Below the pieces are notes generated by a model. The model was not told the origin of the DNA. It did no database searches and saw only the letters and a program-made list of their open reading frames with translations. A DNA stretch of 47,903 nt, from the NCBI GenBank assembly GCA_016191015.1, contig JACPPM010000195.1:1-47903 (forward strand). The letters run 5' to 3'. This document shows positions 9,489 to 18,699 of this stretch, one piece after another. How positions within the stretch are numbered: position 1 is the stretch's first letter; the number at the start of each line of letters is the position of its first letter. The position numbers and the translations under genes are program-made. This stretch comes from Acidobacteriota bacterium. Lineage in GTDB: Bacteria; Acidobacteriota; CAIWXX01.

Positions 9489-11123
9489 GTGAACGCGGCG
9501 GATCGAGACATACCGATGAGATCCCGACACCTCGGGTGGTCGTCCGCGTTGCACTGTGCCGGGCTGGTGCTTTTCCTTGTCATCGTCTACGGGCCTGTGG
9601 GGGCCCTGGTCGTCGAATCCTGTCGCGCCGTCACAAGAAGCAACTTCGATTGGCTCCTCCTGGCGCTGCCGTCGGGGAGGCGCGCGGTGTTGTTGATCAG
9701 AAGCGTCGGCCTCGCGTCGGGCGTCGCACTCTCCAGCACGGCGATCGGCCTGCTTGTGGCCTGCACGCTATGGCAATGGAGAGCCGGGGCGCGGGCCTAT
9801 GTCAGATGGGGGCTCCTGCTGCTCGCTCCGCTTCCGCCCTACATCCATGCCCTGGCCTGGACCTCCACCTGGACGGCGTTCACGACGCTTCTCCATTTCC
9901 AGTCGCTTTCTTCCATGACCGGCTGGCTGGGTGCGTGGTGGATCCTCACGATGACTTGGCTGCCGGTCTCCACCGGTTTCGCCCTGGTCGGACTCGAATC
10001 TGTCGACGTTGCGCTGATCGAGGCTGGGCGCGTCGCGCGTGCCGATTCCCACGTCTTCCTGAAGGTCGCCGTTCCATTGGCTCTTCCGTACATTATCGTG
10101 GGTGGTGTCTTTGGTTTCGTTCTCACCCTCACTGATTACAGCGTGCCGTCATTGTGCTCGGTCAATGTGACGGCCCTGGACGTTTTTGCCGAGTACAGTG
10201 CGAGCAACGAGCCGGCCAGAGCTTTTCTCCGTGCGCTACCGATTCTCACGATCACGGCTCTCGCAGCCGTCCTGTGCCAGGCTCCGCTTCAGCGCGCCGC
10301 GCAGAGCCCGCCGTGGCGCCGACGCGAGCCCTCCCCATCGCTCGCAATGCCTCGGTGGCTCACACAACTACGGCGCGCCGCCTTGGCCCTGATGGTCATG
10401 CAGATCGCGGTGCCACTCCTGAGCCTGCTCGTCGCGACCGGTTCGTGGAAGAGCCTCACGTTGTCGATTGCGGCCGCCCGTAGCGACATCGCGGACTCTG
10501 CCTGGCAGGCGATCGTGACCGTCGCCCTCTGCGTGCCGATAGGCCTGGCTGTGGCGCAGGAGCTGGATGGACACGGGCACCGGGCGCGACTTTGGCTATT
10601 CTTGGCGACCGCGCCGCTTGCGATTCCGGCGCCTTTGGCCGGCATCGGAGTCATCACGATGTGGAACCGCCCGGCGTGGATCGACCTCTACGGCAGTAGT
10701 CTTGCGCCTGCGATGGCGACGTCAGCTCGCTTCGCACCGTTCGCCGCACTGATCATGCTGGCTCAGTGGCGGCGTCTTGATCACTTGTTGATCGATGCGG
10801 CGCGGGTTCATCAGACCAGCGCTCTTCGCACGTGGCTCCAGGTCCGCCTGCCGATGCTGGCGCCGGGGTTGGCAGCCGCGGCGTGCGTTGTGTTTGCATT
10901 GAGCATCGGGGAGCTTGGCGCCACGCTCCTCGTCACCCCCGCCGGAGCCTCGACGCTCACGATGCGCATCTACAACTACCTCCACTACGGTGCTTCCGGC
11001 ACTGTCGCCGGTCTCTGCCTGGTGATGACGGCTGTCGCGATCGGCGCGGTGGGCCTCGCGCTCGCGATTCTTGGCGGATGGAACATCATCGGCCTCTCGA
11101 CAGACCGCGGAGGACGATCGTGA
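9489..11123 (+). CDS. Fe(III)-type ABC transporter permease, fused two-domain
   Basis: An inner-membrane permease of about 544 residues with two homologous halves, each with about six membrane segments, as in FbpB/SfuB-type Fe(III) permeases. EAA-like ATPase-contact loops are visible in both halves: EAGRVARADSHVFLKVAVPL near residue 180 and DAARVHQTSALRTWLQVRLP near 435. The GTG at 9489 is preferred because TGGAGG sits eight bases upstream; a GTG at 9474 is also in frame. The gene lies 24 bases after the propeller/binding-protein fusion and overlaps the ATPase gene by GTGA. The substrate is iron by family only; another metal, phosphonate or polyol is possible. Confidence 0.88.
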   Translation: MNAADRDIPMRSRHLGWSSALHCAGLVLFLVIVYGPVGALVVESCRAVTRSNFDWLLLALPSGRRAVLLIRSVGLASGVALSSTAIGLLVACTLWQWRAGARAYVRWGLLLLAPLPPYIHALAWTSTWTAFTTLLHFQSLSSMTGWLGAWWILTMTWLPVSTGFALVGLESVDVALIEAGRVARADSHVFLKVAVPLALPYIIVGGVFGFVLTLTDYSVPSLCSVNVTALDVFAEYSASNEPARAFLRALPILTITALAAVLCQAPLQRAAQSPPWRRREPSPSLAMPRWLTQLRRAALALMVMQIAVPLLSLLVATGSWKSLTLSIAAARSDIADSAWQAIVTVALCVPIGLAVAQELDGHGHRARLWLFLATAPLAIPAPLAGIGVITMWNRPAWIDLYGSSLAPAMATSARFAPFAALIMLAQWRRLDHLLIDAARVHQTSALRTWLQVRLPMLAPGLAAAACVVFALSIGELGATLLVTPAGASTLTMRIYNYLHYGASGTVAGLCLVMTAVAIGAVGLALAILGGWNIIGLSTDRGGRS

Positions 11124-11782
11124 TCGCCGTCCATCAGCTCACAAAGCACTTCCCTGAAGGGCCGAACGCGGTCGATCATGTGTCCTTCGATATTCCTGCT
11201 GGCTCTTCCGTCGCCGTACTTGGACCCTCCGGGTGCGGCAAGACGACGATGCTGCGGCTGATCGCGGGGCTCGAGAAACCGGACGACGGAATCGTGCTTG
11301 TCGACGGCCGGCGGGCCAGCGATCCATCATGGGTCCTGCCGCCTCATCTTCGAGACATCGGCATGGTCTTTCAGACACCGGCTCTCTGGCCTCACCTGAC
11401 GGTCGAGCAGAATATCCTGTTCGGAGTGCACGGGCTCAGGAGGCGGGAGGCCCGGAGGCGAACAGGAGAGCTGCTGGAGATGATCGAGTTGGAGGGGATG
11501 GGGAACCGCTATCCGAGCCAGCTCTCGGGAGGCCAGTCGCGCCGGGTGGCGCTCGCTCGAGCCCTCGCTCCCCGCCCTCGCCATCTGCTTCTGGACGAAC
11601 CTCTGACCAGCCTCGACCGCGGTCTCAAATGGCGCATGCTGTCGGTGATCGGGTCCGAGCTGAAGAGAGAAGCCGCGTGCCTGCTCTACGTCACGCACGA
11701 CGCGGAAGAAGCCGAGCGAGTATCGATGCGTGTGCTGCAGATGGAATCCGGCCGCATCCCGGAGCAAGGCCCCGTGTCATGA
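11120..11782 (+). CDS. ABC transporter ATPase, short form
   Basis: A 220-residue cytoplasmic ATPase that energises the preceding permease. Walker A is GPSGCGKTT near residue 36, the Q-loop MVFQTP is near 85, the signature LSGGQSRRVALARAL is near 134, Walker B is LLLDEP near 156 and the switch histidine is in VTHDAEEA. The signature has S where Q is usual (LSGGQQRR). The protein stops soon after the nucleotide-binding domain and lacks the C-terminal TOBE region of FbpC-type ATPases, which are about 340 residues. The GTG start overlaps the permease stop. Confidence 0.9.
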   Translation: MIAVHQLTKHFPEGPNAVDHVSFDIPAGSSVAVLGPSGCGKTTMLRLIAGLEKPDDGIVLVDGRRASDPSWVLPPHLRDIGMVFQTPALWPHLTVEQNILFGVHGLRRREARRRTGELLEMIELEGMGNRYPSQLSGGQSRRVALARALAPRPRHLLLDEPLTSLDRGLKWRMLSVIGSELKREAACLLYVTHDAEEAERVSMRVLQMESGRIPEQGPVS

Positions 11783-12150
11783 CCGGCGTGAGGCGGAGGG
11801 AGGGGTACGCAGATTACAGGCGAGGAGCCGAGAGGCACTTCGCCGTGGTGAAGGGACGAGCTTCGTGGGGGGGTGCTTACGGGATCCATGCGACCACTCT
11901 CCTACGCCTGGAGTTGCAATGCACGCGAGGACTCTGTCAGAGTCCACCCTGGGGGCGTGATCATCATCATCCTGGCTGACCTGTTCCCGCAGGGCGCAGG
12001 GTCAGCGCCGGTCCTGGCTTTCCTTCCCGGCCCGCCGTCGAGCCGCACGGGCCCAGTCGTTCTTGACACCGGCGGCCGCGACCCGTACCATAGCCGCACG
12101 AGTCACAATTGAAGACGAGTGGCCCCAAATCCCACAGCCGGAGAGAATCC
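11783..12150. other. Intergenic region before the secreted hydrolase
   Basis: A 368-base gap. A 66-codon frame begins in an ATGA overlap with the ATPase stop but has no recognisable protein character, so I do not call it. Near 11808 there is a cgcagattac string like that in the 145-base repeats. The only clear signal is the promoter at 12063-12091. Confidence 0.5.
12063..12091 (+). promoter_or_regulatory. Predicted promoter of the secreted hydrolase gene
   Basis: TTGACA at 12063-12068 and TACCAT at 12086-12091 are 17 bases apart, about 60 bases before the start codon at 12151. The -35 is perfect and the -10 matches four of six positions. Confidence 0.5.
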
Positions 12151-14064
12151 ATGAAGCGCATTGTTCTGCTCGGAGTGTTCGCCGCATCGACAACATCCTT
12201 GATGGCACGCGACGAGGCCTACAAGGTCATCACCGGCCCCGGCCGGGAGCTTGTAGACGGCACGCGGAGCGAACCCGTGCCCACTGCCAACGCTCAGAGA
12301 TCTGACTATGTTCGGATTGCGGTCGAGAGGCTGCCGTTCTCACGCGACATCGTGGTGTCGGGTGGGGCCCCCCTGCGGCTGGCGGCGGTGTCGGGTGAGG
12401 GCATCGACTGGGATGTGACCTTGCGTGATCCGCAGGGTCGCGCACGAAGCTCTGCCGAGGCCAAGGAGATGAGGGGCACCGAGGGGCAGGTTGTGGGTAG
12501 GACCTACTTGATTGAGAGTCCCGCGGCGGGAGTCTGGAACCTGAGGATCGAAGGTGAGGCAGGTCTGTCCGGCGCGTCAGTCTTTGTCTCGACCGGGAAC
12601 AAGAACCTCCTCGTGACCCACTTCACTTCCTACGACTTCCTGCTCGGCCGGACCGTAGGGCTGCGCGCGTTCGCCAGCGTCGATGGGCGCACCCCGGATC
12701 CGCATGCGGTGCTCGACCTGCGAGCGACGATCAGAGATCAGGAGTCAGCGACGCAAACGGCGGTGCCACTTTACGACGATGGATCTCACGGGGATCTGGA
12801 CGCGGGTGACGGAATCTACGGCTGTCAGTTCCGACCGGCGCGCGCTGGATTCTTCACGGTCGAGACGACCGCTTCCGGGTTCACCGGCGACGGGACGGTC
12901 TTCGAGAGATCTGCGGCTCAAGTATTCCCGATCGTCAAACCATTGGCCACCATCGTGTCGGCCCGCGCGGAAAACGTCGACGCGAATGCCGACGGCGCGG
13001 CCGACGGCACAGTGGACACGGTCCTTTTGCGCGCGCGGGTGCAGGCAGAGTCCGACTTCGATGCCGGATCGCTCGAGCTGCGATGCGACCTATACGGCCT
13101 GGGATCGGAGATCGGGGTGCCGGTGGCGTGGAGCCAGCGGATGTTCGACATCGGGCCGGGAGAGACGCGCGACGTCGAGCTGGAGGTGGACGCGCGTTAC
13201 GTTTCACTGGCCGGTGTGACGGGAGGTTTCGACCTCGAGCTAAGGAACCTGCGAATCGTCGACCCGGCGACCCACGTGATCGTCGCGCGTAGGGACCGGA
13301 TTGCTCTGGATCTGCCCCGAGCGGCCTACCGTGCCTTTGAAGGCGATGCAGCCGCGCTTCCGCCGGAGATGCTGATGGGCGAGAATCCGGCGGCCGCGAA
13401 GGCCGCGGGCGGTCCCGTCCTGATGCTGGTCCACGGATATTGCAGTGGGCTTGTCTGGCCGACCTCTGATTTCAGCAACTACATCGTCTTCCAGGACCTC
13501 AAACAGAATCGCACACATGATCAGTTCGCGCGCTTGATCCAGAGCTTCGGCGCGAACAACAGCAGCTTCGGCGTGGTTGCCCACAGCCAGGGGGGGTGCG
13601 CGTCGCTCCACCTCTACACGTACTACTGGAGCGGCCTCGACTACGCCACCGGATCGCGCCTGATCCAGTCAGTCGGAACGCCGTATCAGGGCACCTCGCT
13701 CGCGGGTAACCTCGCGCTGCTCGGCCAGATCTTCGGCGTCGGCTGCGGCACCAACTGGGACCTCACCTACGATGGCGCCTCACTATGGCTCGCCGGAATC
13801 CCGACCTGGGCGCGAGCGAAGGTGAACTATTCCACGACGTCATTCACCGATGTTTGGTATCGATACGACTACTGCAACATCGCCTCCGACCTCGTCCTCT
13901 CCGATCCCGAGGATGGGACGACCGAGAAGTCCAAGGGACAGCTCTCGGGGGCCGTGAATCGCGGCCACAAAACCGGCTGGTGCCATACGACGGGGATGCG
14001 CGATCCGGCCCAGTATCAGGATCATTCCCGTAACGCCCAGATGAGCTCATACGCTGCGAGGTAG
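12151..14064 (+). CDS. Secreted alpha/beta hydrolase (lipase-like)
   Basis: A 637-residue exported protein. A signal peptide (MKRIVLLGVFAASTTSLMA) ends near residue 19. A beta-rich N-terminal region contains a VPLYDDGSHGDLDAGDGIYG block near 205, typical of the choice-of-anchor X module. The hydrolase domain spans about 420-637: an oxyanion-type LVHGY near 427 and the nucleophile elbow AHSQGG with its serine near 478, followed by QSVGTPYQGTS as in triacylglycerol lipases. Many cysteines and aromatic residues in the last third fit an extracellular enzyme. GGAGA lies upstream of the chosen ATG; an in-frame ATG at 12109 would bury the signal peptide. The substrate is probably a lipid or ester. 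Confidence 0.85.
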   Translation: MKRIVLLGVFAASTTSLMARDEAYKVITGPGRELVDGTRSEPVPTANAQRSDYVRIAVERLPFSRDIVVSGGAPLRLAAVSGEGIDWDVTLRDPQGRARSSAEAKEMRGTEGQVVGRTYLIESPAAGVWNLRIEGEAGLSGASVFVSTGNKNLLVTHFTSYDFLLGRTVGLRAFASVDGRTPDPHAVLDLRATIRDQESATQTAVPLYDDGSHGDLDAGDGIYGCQFRPARAGFFTVETTASGFTGDGTVFERSAAQVFPIVKPLATIVSARAENVDANADGAADGTVDTVLLRARVQAESDFDAGSLELRCDLYGLGSEIGVPVAWSQRMFDIGPGETRDVELEVDARYVSLAGVTGGFDLELRNLRIVDPATHVIVARRDRIALDLPRAAYRAFEGDAAALPPEMLMGENPAAAKAAGGPVLMLVHGYCSGLVWPTSDFSNYIVFQDLKQNRTHDQFARLIQSFGANNSSFGVVAHSQGGCASLHLYTYYWSGLDYATGSRLIQSVGTPYQGTSLAGNLALLGQIFGVGCGTNWDLTYDGASLWLAGIPTWARAKVNYSTTSFTDVWYRYDYCNIASDLVLSDPEDGTTEKSKGQLSGAVNRGHKTGWCHTTGMRDPAQYQDHSRNAQMSSYAAR

Positions 14065-14160
14065 CGGCACCGACTTGCGCAGCGCACCGTTCCAGGACCG
14101 CGGCGCCGGAAGTCCATTTGACGCCATGCATCTGCACACATAGAGTGACCGCCGAAGACC

Positions 14161-15762
14161 ATGTCTGAATCGAGCCCGACGAGAGACTTCGACACCGATG
14201 TCATCATCATCGGATCCGGATTCGGGGGTTCCGTGGCTGCGCTGCGCTTCAGTGAAAAGGGTTACCGGGTCTGGGTTCTGGAGAAAGGCAAGCGGTGGCG
14301 GCCTGAGGACTTCCCGGCAACCAATTGGAACATTCCCAAATCTTTCTGGCTGCCGTGGCTGGGGTGCTATGGCACCTGGGCGCTTCATCTCCTACGAGAC
14401 GTCCTGGTCATACACGGAGTGGGAGTCGGTGGAGGCAGCCTGCTTTACGCCAACACTCATCTCGAGCCCGCCGACGCGGTTTGGGATGACCCGCGTTGGA
14501 AGGGGATCGAAGACTGGCGCGCCGTGATGCCGCCGCACTTCGCAACGGCGCGCCGGATGCTCGGCTCCGTCTCCTGCCCGCAACAGGGGATTGGCGACGA
14601 GGCGCTGCGGCGCATAGCCGACCGGCGTGGGTTCGGACAGACGTATCATCCGGCCGATGTTGGTGTGTTCTTCGGCGAACCGGACGTCGAAGTAGACGAC
14701 CCCTACTTCGATGGCCAGGGACCGCGGCGCAAAGGGTGCACGCACTGCGGCGCGTGCATGATCGGCTGCCGGATCGGGGCGAAGAACACGCTGGACAAGA
14801 ATTACCTCTACCTCGCCGAGAAAATCGGTACCCGGGTCGTCGCGGAGACACAGGTCGAGTTGATCGAGCCTCTGGCGGGAGGCGGGTATCGTGTGCACTG
14901 GAGGAAGTCGACGGACCGGGCCTTCCCCGATCGCGGCGCATTCACGGCTCGCAAAGTCGTCCTGGCGGGCGGAGTCCTCGGCACGGTGCCTTTGCTCATG
15001 AGTTGTGGGCGGCGAGGCAGCCTCACCCAGCTCTCCCCTGAGCTCGGGGCCTACACCCGCACCAACTCCGAGGCACTCCTCGGCATCACATCCCGCACCC
15101 ATGGTGACCTCTGGAAAGGGCTGGCAATTCAGGCGGAGGTTCATGTCGACAGCAGAACGAGGATGGAAATGGTGCGATTCCCGCGCGGCGCCGACGTCGT
15201 CCTGATGCTCGGCACGCCGCTGACCGATGGCGGTCCCGGCGCGCCGAGGCAGCTCAGATGGGCGAAAACTCTCCTCCGCCATCCGCTCCAGACACTCCGC
15301 GTCATGAAGCCCTGGGGCAAAGCGGAAAAGTCCGAGGTTCTTCTCGTGATGCAGACTAACGATAACTACACGCGCCTCGTCCAGAAACGCCAGGTATTTT
15401 GGCCCTTCCGCCCGACGCTGACATCAAAACCCACCCCTGGGCAGCCTCATGTACCCTCCTTCATCCCGATTGCCAATGATGTGGCGCGGGAACTGGCGGC
15501 AGAATTGGATGCCGTTCCGCAGAGCACAATCAATGAGGTCCTCATGGATCAGTCGACGACGGCGCACATCATGGGGGGATGCGCGATCGGGGCGAGCCGG
15601 GATCAGGGTGTGGTCGACTCGAAGTTCGAGGTGTTCGGGTACCCGGGACTCTATGTGATGGACGGATCGGTGATCGGCGCTAACCTCGGCGCAAACCCTT
15701 CGCTCACGATCACGGCTCTTGCCGAGTTCGCCTGCAGCCGCATCCCGCCGCGGACCACGTAG
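14161..15762 (+). CDS. GMC-family FAD oxidoreductase, cholesterol-oxidase-like
   Basis: A 533-residue flavoprotein oxidising an alcohol group. The FAD-binding Rossmann motif IIIGSGFGGSVAALR is near residue 15 and the GVGVGGGSLLYAN block near 95. A cysteine-rich GCTHCGACMIGCR segment near 193 is typical of the ChoD/sterol-oxidase branch. The C-terminal GMC signature is present (HIMGGCAIG near 468, then VMDGSVIGANLGANPSLTITALAE). There is no signal peptide. It lies about 100 bases after the hydrolase, and the next small membrane gene is close behind. The substrate (sterol or other hydrophobic alcohol) is inferred from the branch only. Confidence 0.88.
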   Translation: MSESSPTRDFDTDVIIIGSGFGGSVAALRFSEKGYRVWVLEKGKRWRPEDFPATNWNIPKSFWLPWLGCYGTWALHLLRDVLVIHGVGVGGGSLLYANTHLEPADAVWDDPRWKGIEDWRAVMPPHFATARRMLGSVSCPQQGIGDEALRRIADRRGFGQTYHPADVGVFFGEPDVEVDDPYFDGQGPRRKGCTHCGACMIGCRIGAKNTLDKNYLYLAEKIGTRVVAETQVELIEPLAGGGYRVHWRKSTDRAFPDRGAFTARKVVLAGGVLGTVPLLMSCGRRGSLTQLSPELGAYTRTNSEALLGITSRTHGDLWKGLAIQAEVHVDSRTRMEMVRFPRGADVVLMLGTPLTDGGPGAPRQLRWAKTLLRHPLQTLRVMKPWGKAEKSEVLLVMQTNDNYTRLVQKRQVFWPFRPTLTSKPTPGQPHVPSFIPIANDVARELAAELDAVPQSTINEVLMDQSTTAHIMGGCAIGASRDQGVVDSKFEVFGYPGLYVMDGSVIGANLGANPSLTITALAEFACSRIPPRTT

Positions 15763-15811
15763 CGACGCGGAGCCGTATCGTCTCCCGCACGATTGAGACG
15801 AGGAGGTGAGA

Positions 15812-16303
15812 ATGATCCCAGCGGTCATCGGCGCTCTAACGGTTATCGGCGCCCTCCTGCACCTGCTCGTGTCGAAGACACCACGCACACCCGAGCGGGT
15901 CGCCGAGGTGCTGCTGCTCTATGTTCTCGTGATCGGCTTCGGTCTCCAGAGCGCAGTTGGGTTCGCGGGACACGTTTTCTATCCTCAACAGGCCGCGGAT
16001 CAGGTCGGCTGGCCCGGCAACGGGCTCTTTCAGTTCGAAGTGGGCATCGCCAACCTCGGAATCGCCGTGACCGGCTTGTTGTGCATCTTCCTGCGCGGCG
16101 GGTTCTGGGCCGCGACTGCTGTGAATGCATCCGTCTTCTACTTCGGAACCGGCATCGGCCACATCCGCCAGGCGATCCACAGCGGGCGCGGGATCTTCGA
16201 GGCCGGCCCGATCCTCATCTGCGACTTCCTCCTGCCCGTCGTCGCCCTCGGCCTGCTGACAGGATACATGTCCCTCATCGCCGGGCGGTCGCGCGCGGTT
16301 TAG
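15812..16303 (+). CDS. Small integral membrane protein, DUF6790-like
   Basis: A 163-residue protein with four hydrophobic segments (about 3-20, 35-55, 75-95, 128-150). Conserved-looking features are GHVF and a GWPGNGLFQFEVGIANLG stretch before the third segment, as I remember for DUF6790. A strong AGGAGGTGAG site fixes the ATG at 15812. The function is unknown. Confidence 0.65.
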   Translation: MIPAVIGALTVIGALLHLLVSKTPRTPERVAEVLLLYVLVIGFGLQSAVGFAGHVFYPQQAADQVGWPGNGLFQFEVGIANLGIAVTGLLCIFLRGGFWAATAVNASVFYFGTGIGHIRQAIHSGRGIFEAGPILICDFLLPVVALGLLTGYMSLIAGRSRAV

Positions 16304-16484
16304 AAGTGCACCGTGGCATCGTGAGGACAACGGAGCGCAGAGCCGCGATGTTCCCGTCGCAGGCTGGATGCGTCCGCGTGATCAATCTGCGCAATCGGCG
16401 AAATCCGCGGTTTCCGCCGAAAAGGACTCGCAGGGAACCGATCTGTGACTTCCCGGCAGTCTTGGCCGCGAGCCGGCCACAATC

Positions 16485-16513
16485 TTGACTGCCCCGCCCA
16501 ATTCTGTTACTTT
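16485..16513 (+). promoter_or_regulatory. Predicted promoter of tRNA-Val / thrS
   Basis: TTGACT at 16485-16490 and TACTTT at 16508-16513 are separated by 17 bases, about 50 bases before the tRNA. A small perfect hairpin (tccccc-ga-ggggga, 16525-16538) lies in the leader. The 260-base gap before it contains no gene; part of it (about 16378-16423) resembles the ends of the 145-base repeats. Confidence 0.45.
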
Positions 16514-16566
16514 GCGTGTTTCGATCCCCCGAGGGGGAACTTATCTTTGGAGGGTACGGAATCTGG

Positions 16567-16643
16567 AGGCGCGTAGCTCAGTTGGTTAGAGCGCTACTTT
16601 GACATGGTAGAGGTCGACGGTTCAAGTCCGTCCGCGCCTACCA
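16567..16643 (+). tRNA. tRNA-Val (anticodon GAC)
   Basis: A 77-base cloverleaf. The acceptor arm AGGCGCG pairs with CGCGCCT, the D arm is gctcagttggttagagc, the anticodon arm CTACT-TTGACAT-GGTAG gives anticodon GAC, and the T arm carries GGTTCAAGTCC. The CCA end is encoded. It lies 82 bases before thrS and may be co-transcribed with it. Confidence 0.95.
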
Positions 16644-16725
16644 CCGCCGGAGAGTCAGAAGGAACAAGATGCAGCACCGAGTCGATCTGGTTGAGACTGC
16701 AGGATACGTGTAGGCTGGTGAGGCG

Positions 16726-18669
16726 GTGATTGGCGTGGAGAGCCCTCTGAGGCTGGAGTTTCCAGACGGGAAGTCGTCGGAGTTCCCTGCAGGCACACTC
16801 GTTCGGGAGACACTGGCGGACGTGGCCACTGCTGTGGCGGGGGATCCTGTCCTCGGGCTGCGTGTCGGCGCGGACGTCTATGATCTTGGAACTGCGCTGA
16901 CCCATGGCGGCCGTGCGGTTCCGATCACTCCTGCCTCGCCCGACGCCCTCGAGATTCTGCGCCATTCAGCCTCACACCTGATGGCTCAGGCTGTGACCGA
17001 CCTTTTTCCGGGTGTCGAAGTTGGCGTGGGTCCGGCCACGGAGAGCGGCTTCTACTACGATTTCAAGAAGGATGAGCCTTTCACCCCTGAGGACCTGGAG
17101 AAGATCGAGGCGCGCATGCGCGAGCTGGTTCGGGCGGACTTTCCGATCGTCCGGAAGGTGGTGCCGAGGCAGGAGGCGTTGGCCGTCTTCGAAAAGCGGG
17201 GGCAGAAGCTCAAGGTCGAGCTGATCAGCGATAAGGGCGGGGAGAGCGTCAGCTGCTACGAGCAGCGCGATTTCGTCGATTTTTGTCTCGGCCCACACCT
17301 CCCCTCGACCGGTCACATCAAGGCGATCAAGCTGCTGAGTGTCGCTGCGTGCTACTGGAAGGGCGACGAGCGGAACGTTTCGATGCAGCGAATCTACGGC
17401 ACCGCTTTCTACGACGAGAAGTCGCTCCAGGAGCACCTCACGCTTCTCGAAGAGGCCAAGAAGCGCGACCACCGCCGACTCGGCCCGCAGCTCGACCTGT
17501 TCTCGATCGAGGACCAGAATGTCGGGGCGGGGCTGATCCTCTGGCACCCCAAAGGGGCGCGCGTGCGGATGATCGCCGAGGATTTCCTCAAGGGCGAGCT
17601 CCTGAAAAACGGCTATGAACCGGTTTACACGCCGCATATCGCCCGGTTGAATCTCTGGAAAACCAGCGGGCACACCGAGTTCTTCCGCGAGAACATGTTC
17701 GCACCGATCGACATGGACGAGATGCAGTACCAGCTCAAACCGATGAACTGCCCCTTCCACGTCACGATATACAAGAGCCGGCTGCACAGCTATCGCGATC
17801 TGCCGATCCGCCTCTGCGAGTTTGGGACAGTGTATCGCTATGAGCGGAGCGGTGTGCTGCATGGGCTGCTGCGCGTCCGCGGGTTCACTCAGGATGACGC
17901 ACACATCTTCTGCCGTCCCGATGACCTCGACGCCGAGATCCAGCGTCTGGTCGACTTCACCTTCTTCATGCTGAAGTCGTTCGGCTTCGAAGCGTTCGAG
18001 ATCTATCTCTCGACTCGCCCCGAAAAGTTCATCGGCACGATCGAGAACTGGGATCGCGCCACCGCCGCGCTCCGCAAGGCACTCGAAACCCGGCAGCTCG
18101 ACTACACCGTCGAAGAGGGCGGCGGCGCCTTCTACGGCCCGAAGATCGACGTCAAGATCAAGGATGTGATCAACCGGGCGTGGCAGTGCACGACTATCCA
18201 GGTCGACTTCAACTTGCCGGAGAGATTCAACATCAGCTATATGGGCGAGGATGGCAACCACCATACCCCGATCATGATCCACCGCGCATTGCTCGGATCG
18301 ATCGAGCGCTTCATGGGAGTTTTGATCGAGCACTATGGCGGAGCGTTCCCCATCTGGCTTGCGCCCGTTCAGGCGATCGTCCTGCCGATTACCGATCGAG
18401 CGGTCGCGTACGCGCAGACCGTGAAGGAGACGCTCCAGAGCGAGAACCTCCGCGTGACGGTGGATTCGCGCAACGAAAAGATCGGCTACAAGATCCGCGA
18501 GGCCCAGAACCAGAAGATCCCCTACATGCTGGTCGTGGGAGACAGGGAGGCCGAAAAAGGAGTGGTTTCGGTTCGAAACCGCTTTTCCGGAGATCTCGGC
18601 GCGCGGTCGCTTCCCGATTTCATCGCCGAGATCAAGAAACACATCGCGGACAAGAGTCCGCGGCCATAG
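16726..18669 (+). CDS. thrS: Threonine-tRNA ligase
   Basis: A 647-residue enzyme charging tRNA-Thr, of normal family length. A TGS domain covers residues 5-65. The editing domain has the HxxxH motif (RHSASH, near 83) and the paired Cys/His in FCLGPH. The class II core contains MNCPFH (zinc Cys), GFTQDDAHIF (zinc His) and HTPIMIHRALLGSIERF (zinc His, motif 3). The anticodon-binding domain is C-terminal. Translation starts at GTG with ggtgaggc upstream. This is the first protein gene of the conserved thrS-infC-rpmI-rplT-pheS-pheT series. Confidence 0.97.
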   Translation: MIGVESPLRLEFPDGKSSEFPAGTLVRETLADVATAVAGDPVLGLRVGADVYDLGTALTHGGRAVPITPASPDALEILRHSASHLMAQAVTDLFPGVEVGVGPATESGFYYDFKKDEPFTPEDLEKIEARMRELVRADFPIVRKVVPRQEALAVFEKRGQKLKVELISDKGGESVSCYEQRDFVDFCLGPHLPSTGHIKAIKLLSVAACYWKGDERNVSMQRIYGTAFYDEKSLQEHLTLLEEAKKRDHRRLGPQLDLFSIEDQNVGAGLILWHPKGARVRMIAEDFLKGELLKNGYEPVYTPHIARLNLWKTSGHTEFFRENMFAPIDMDEMQYQLKPMNCPFHVTIYKSRLHSYRDLPIRLCEFGTVYRYERSGVLHGLLRVRGFTQDDAHIFCRPDDLDAEIQRLVDFTFFMLKSFGFEAFEIYLSTRPEKFIGTIENWDRATAALRKALETRQLDYTVEEGGGAFYGPKIDVKIKDVINRAWQCTTIQVDFNLPERFNISYMGEDGNHHTPIMIHRALLGSIERFMGVLIEHYGGAFPIWLAPVQAIVLPITDRAVAYAQTVKETLQSENLRVTVDSRNEKIGYKIREAQNQKIPYMLVVGDREAEKGVVSVRNRFSGDLGARSLPDFIAEIKKHIADKSPRP

Positions 18670-18682
18670 GAATCGACGTAAC

Positions 18683-18699
18683 AGGAGGGTTGGCCCATC
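18683..18699 (+). promoter_or_regulatory. infC ribosome site with AUC start codon
   Basis: AGGAGGGT at 18683-18690 ends about eight bases before ATC (18697-18699), the right spacing for initiation. No ATG, GTG or TTG sits at a matching distance. The GTG at 18718 has no ribosome site and would cut off the conserved N-terminus. Rare start codons are known for infC and underlie its autoregulation. Confidence 0.8.

Noticed and set aside
11780-11979. 66-codon frame starting in ATGA overlap with the ABC ATPase
   Set aside because: Composition is random-looking, there is no ribosome site of its own, and no recognisable motif.
16600-16730. T-box or other riboswitch before thrS
   Set aside because: The leader is short and holds only the tRNA-Val gene and a featureless 80-base spacer; I see no T-box sequence.
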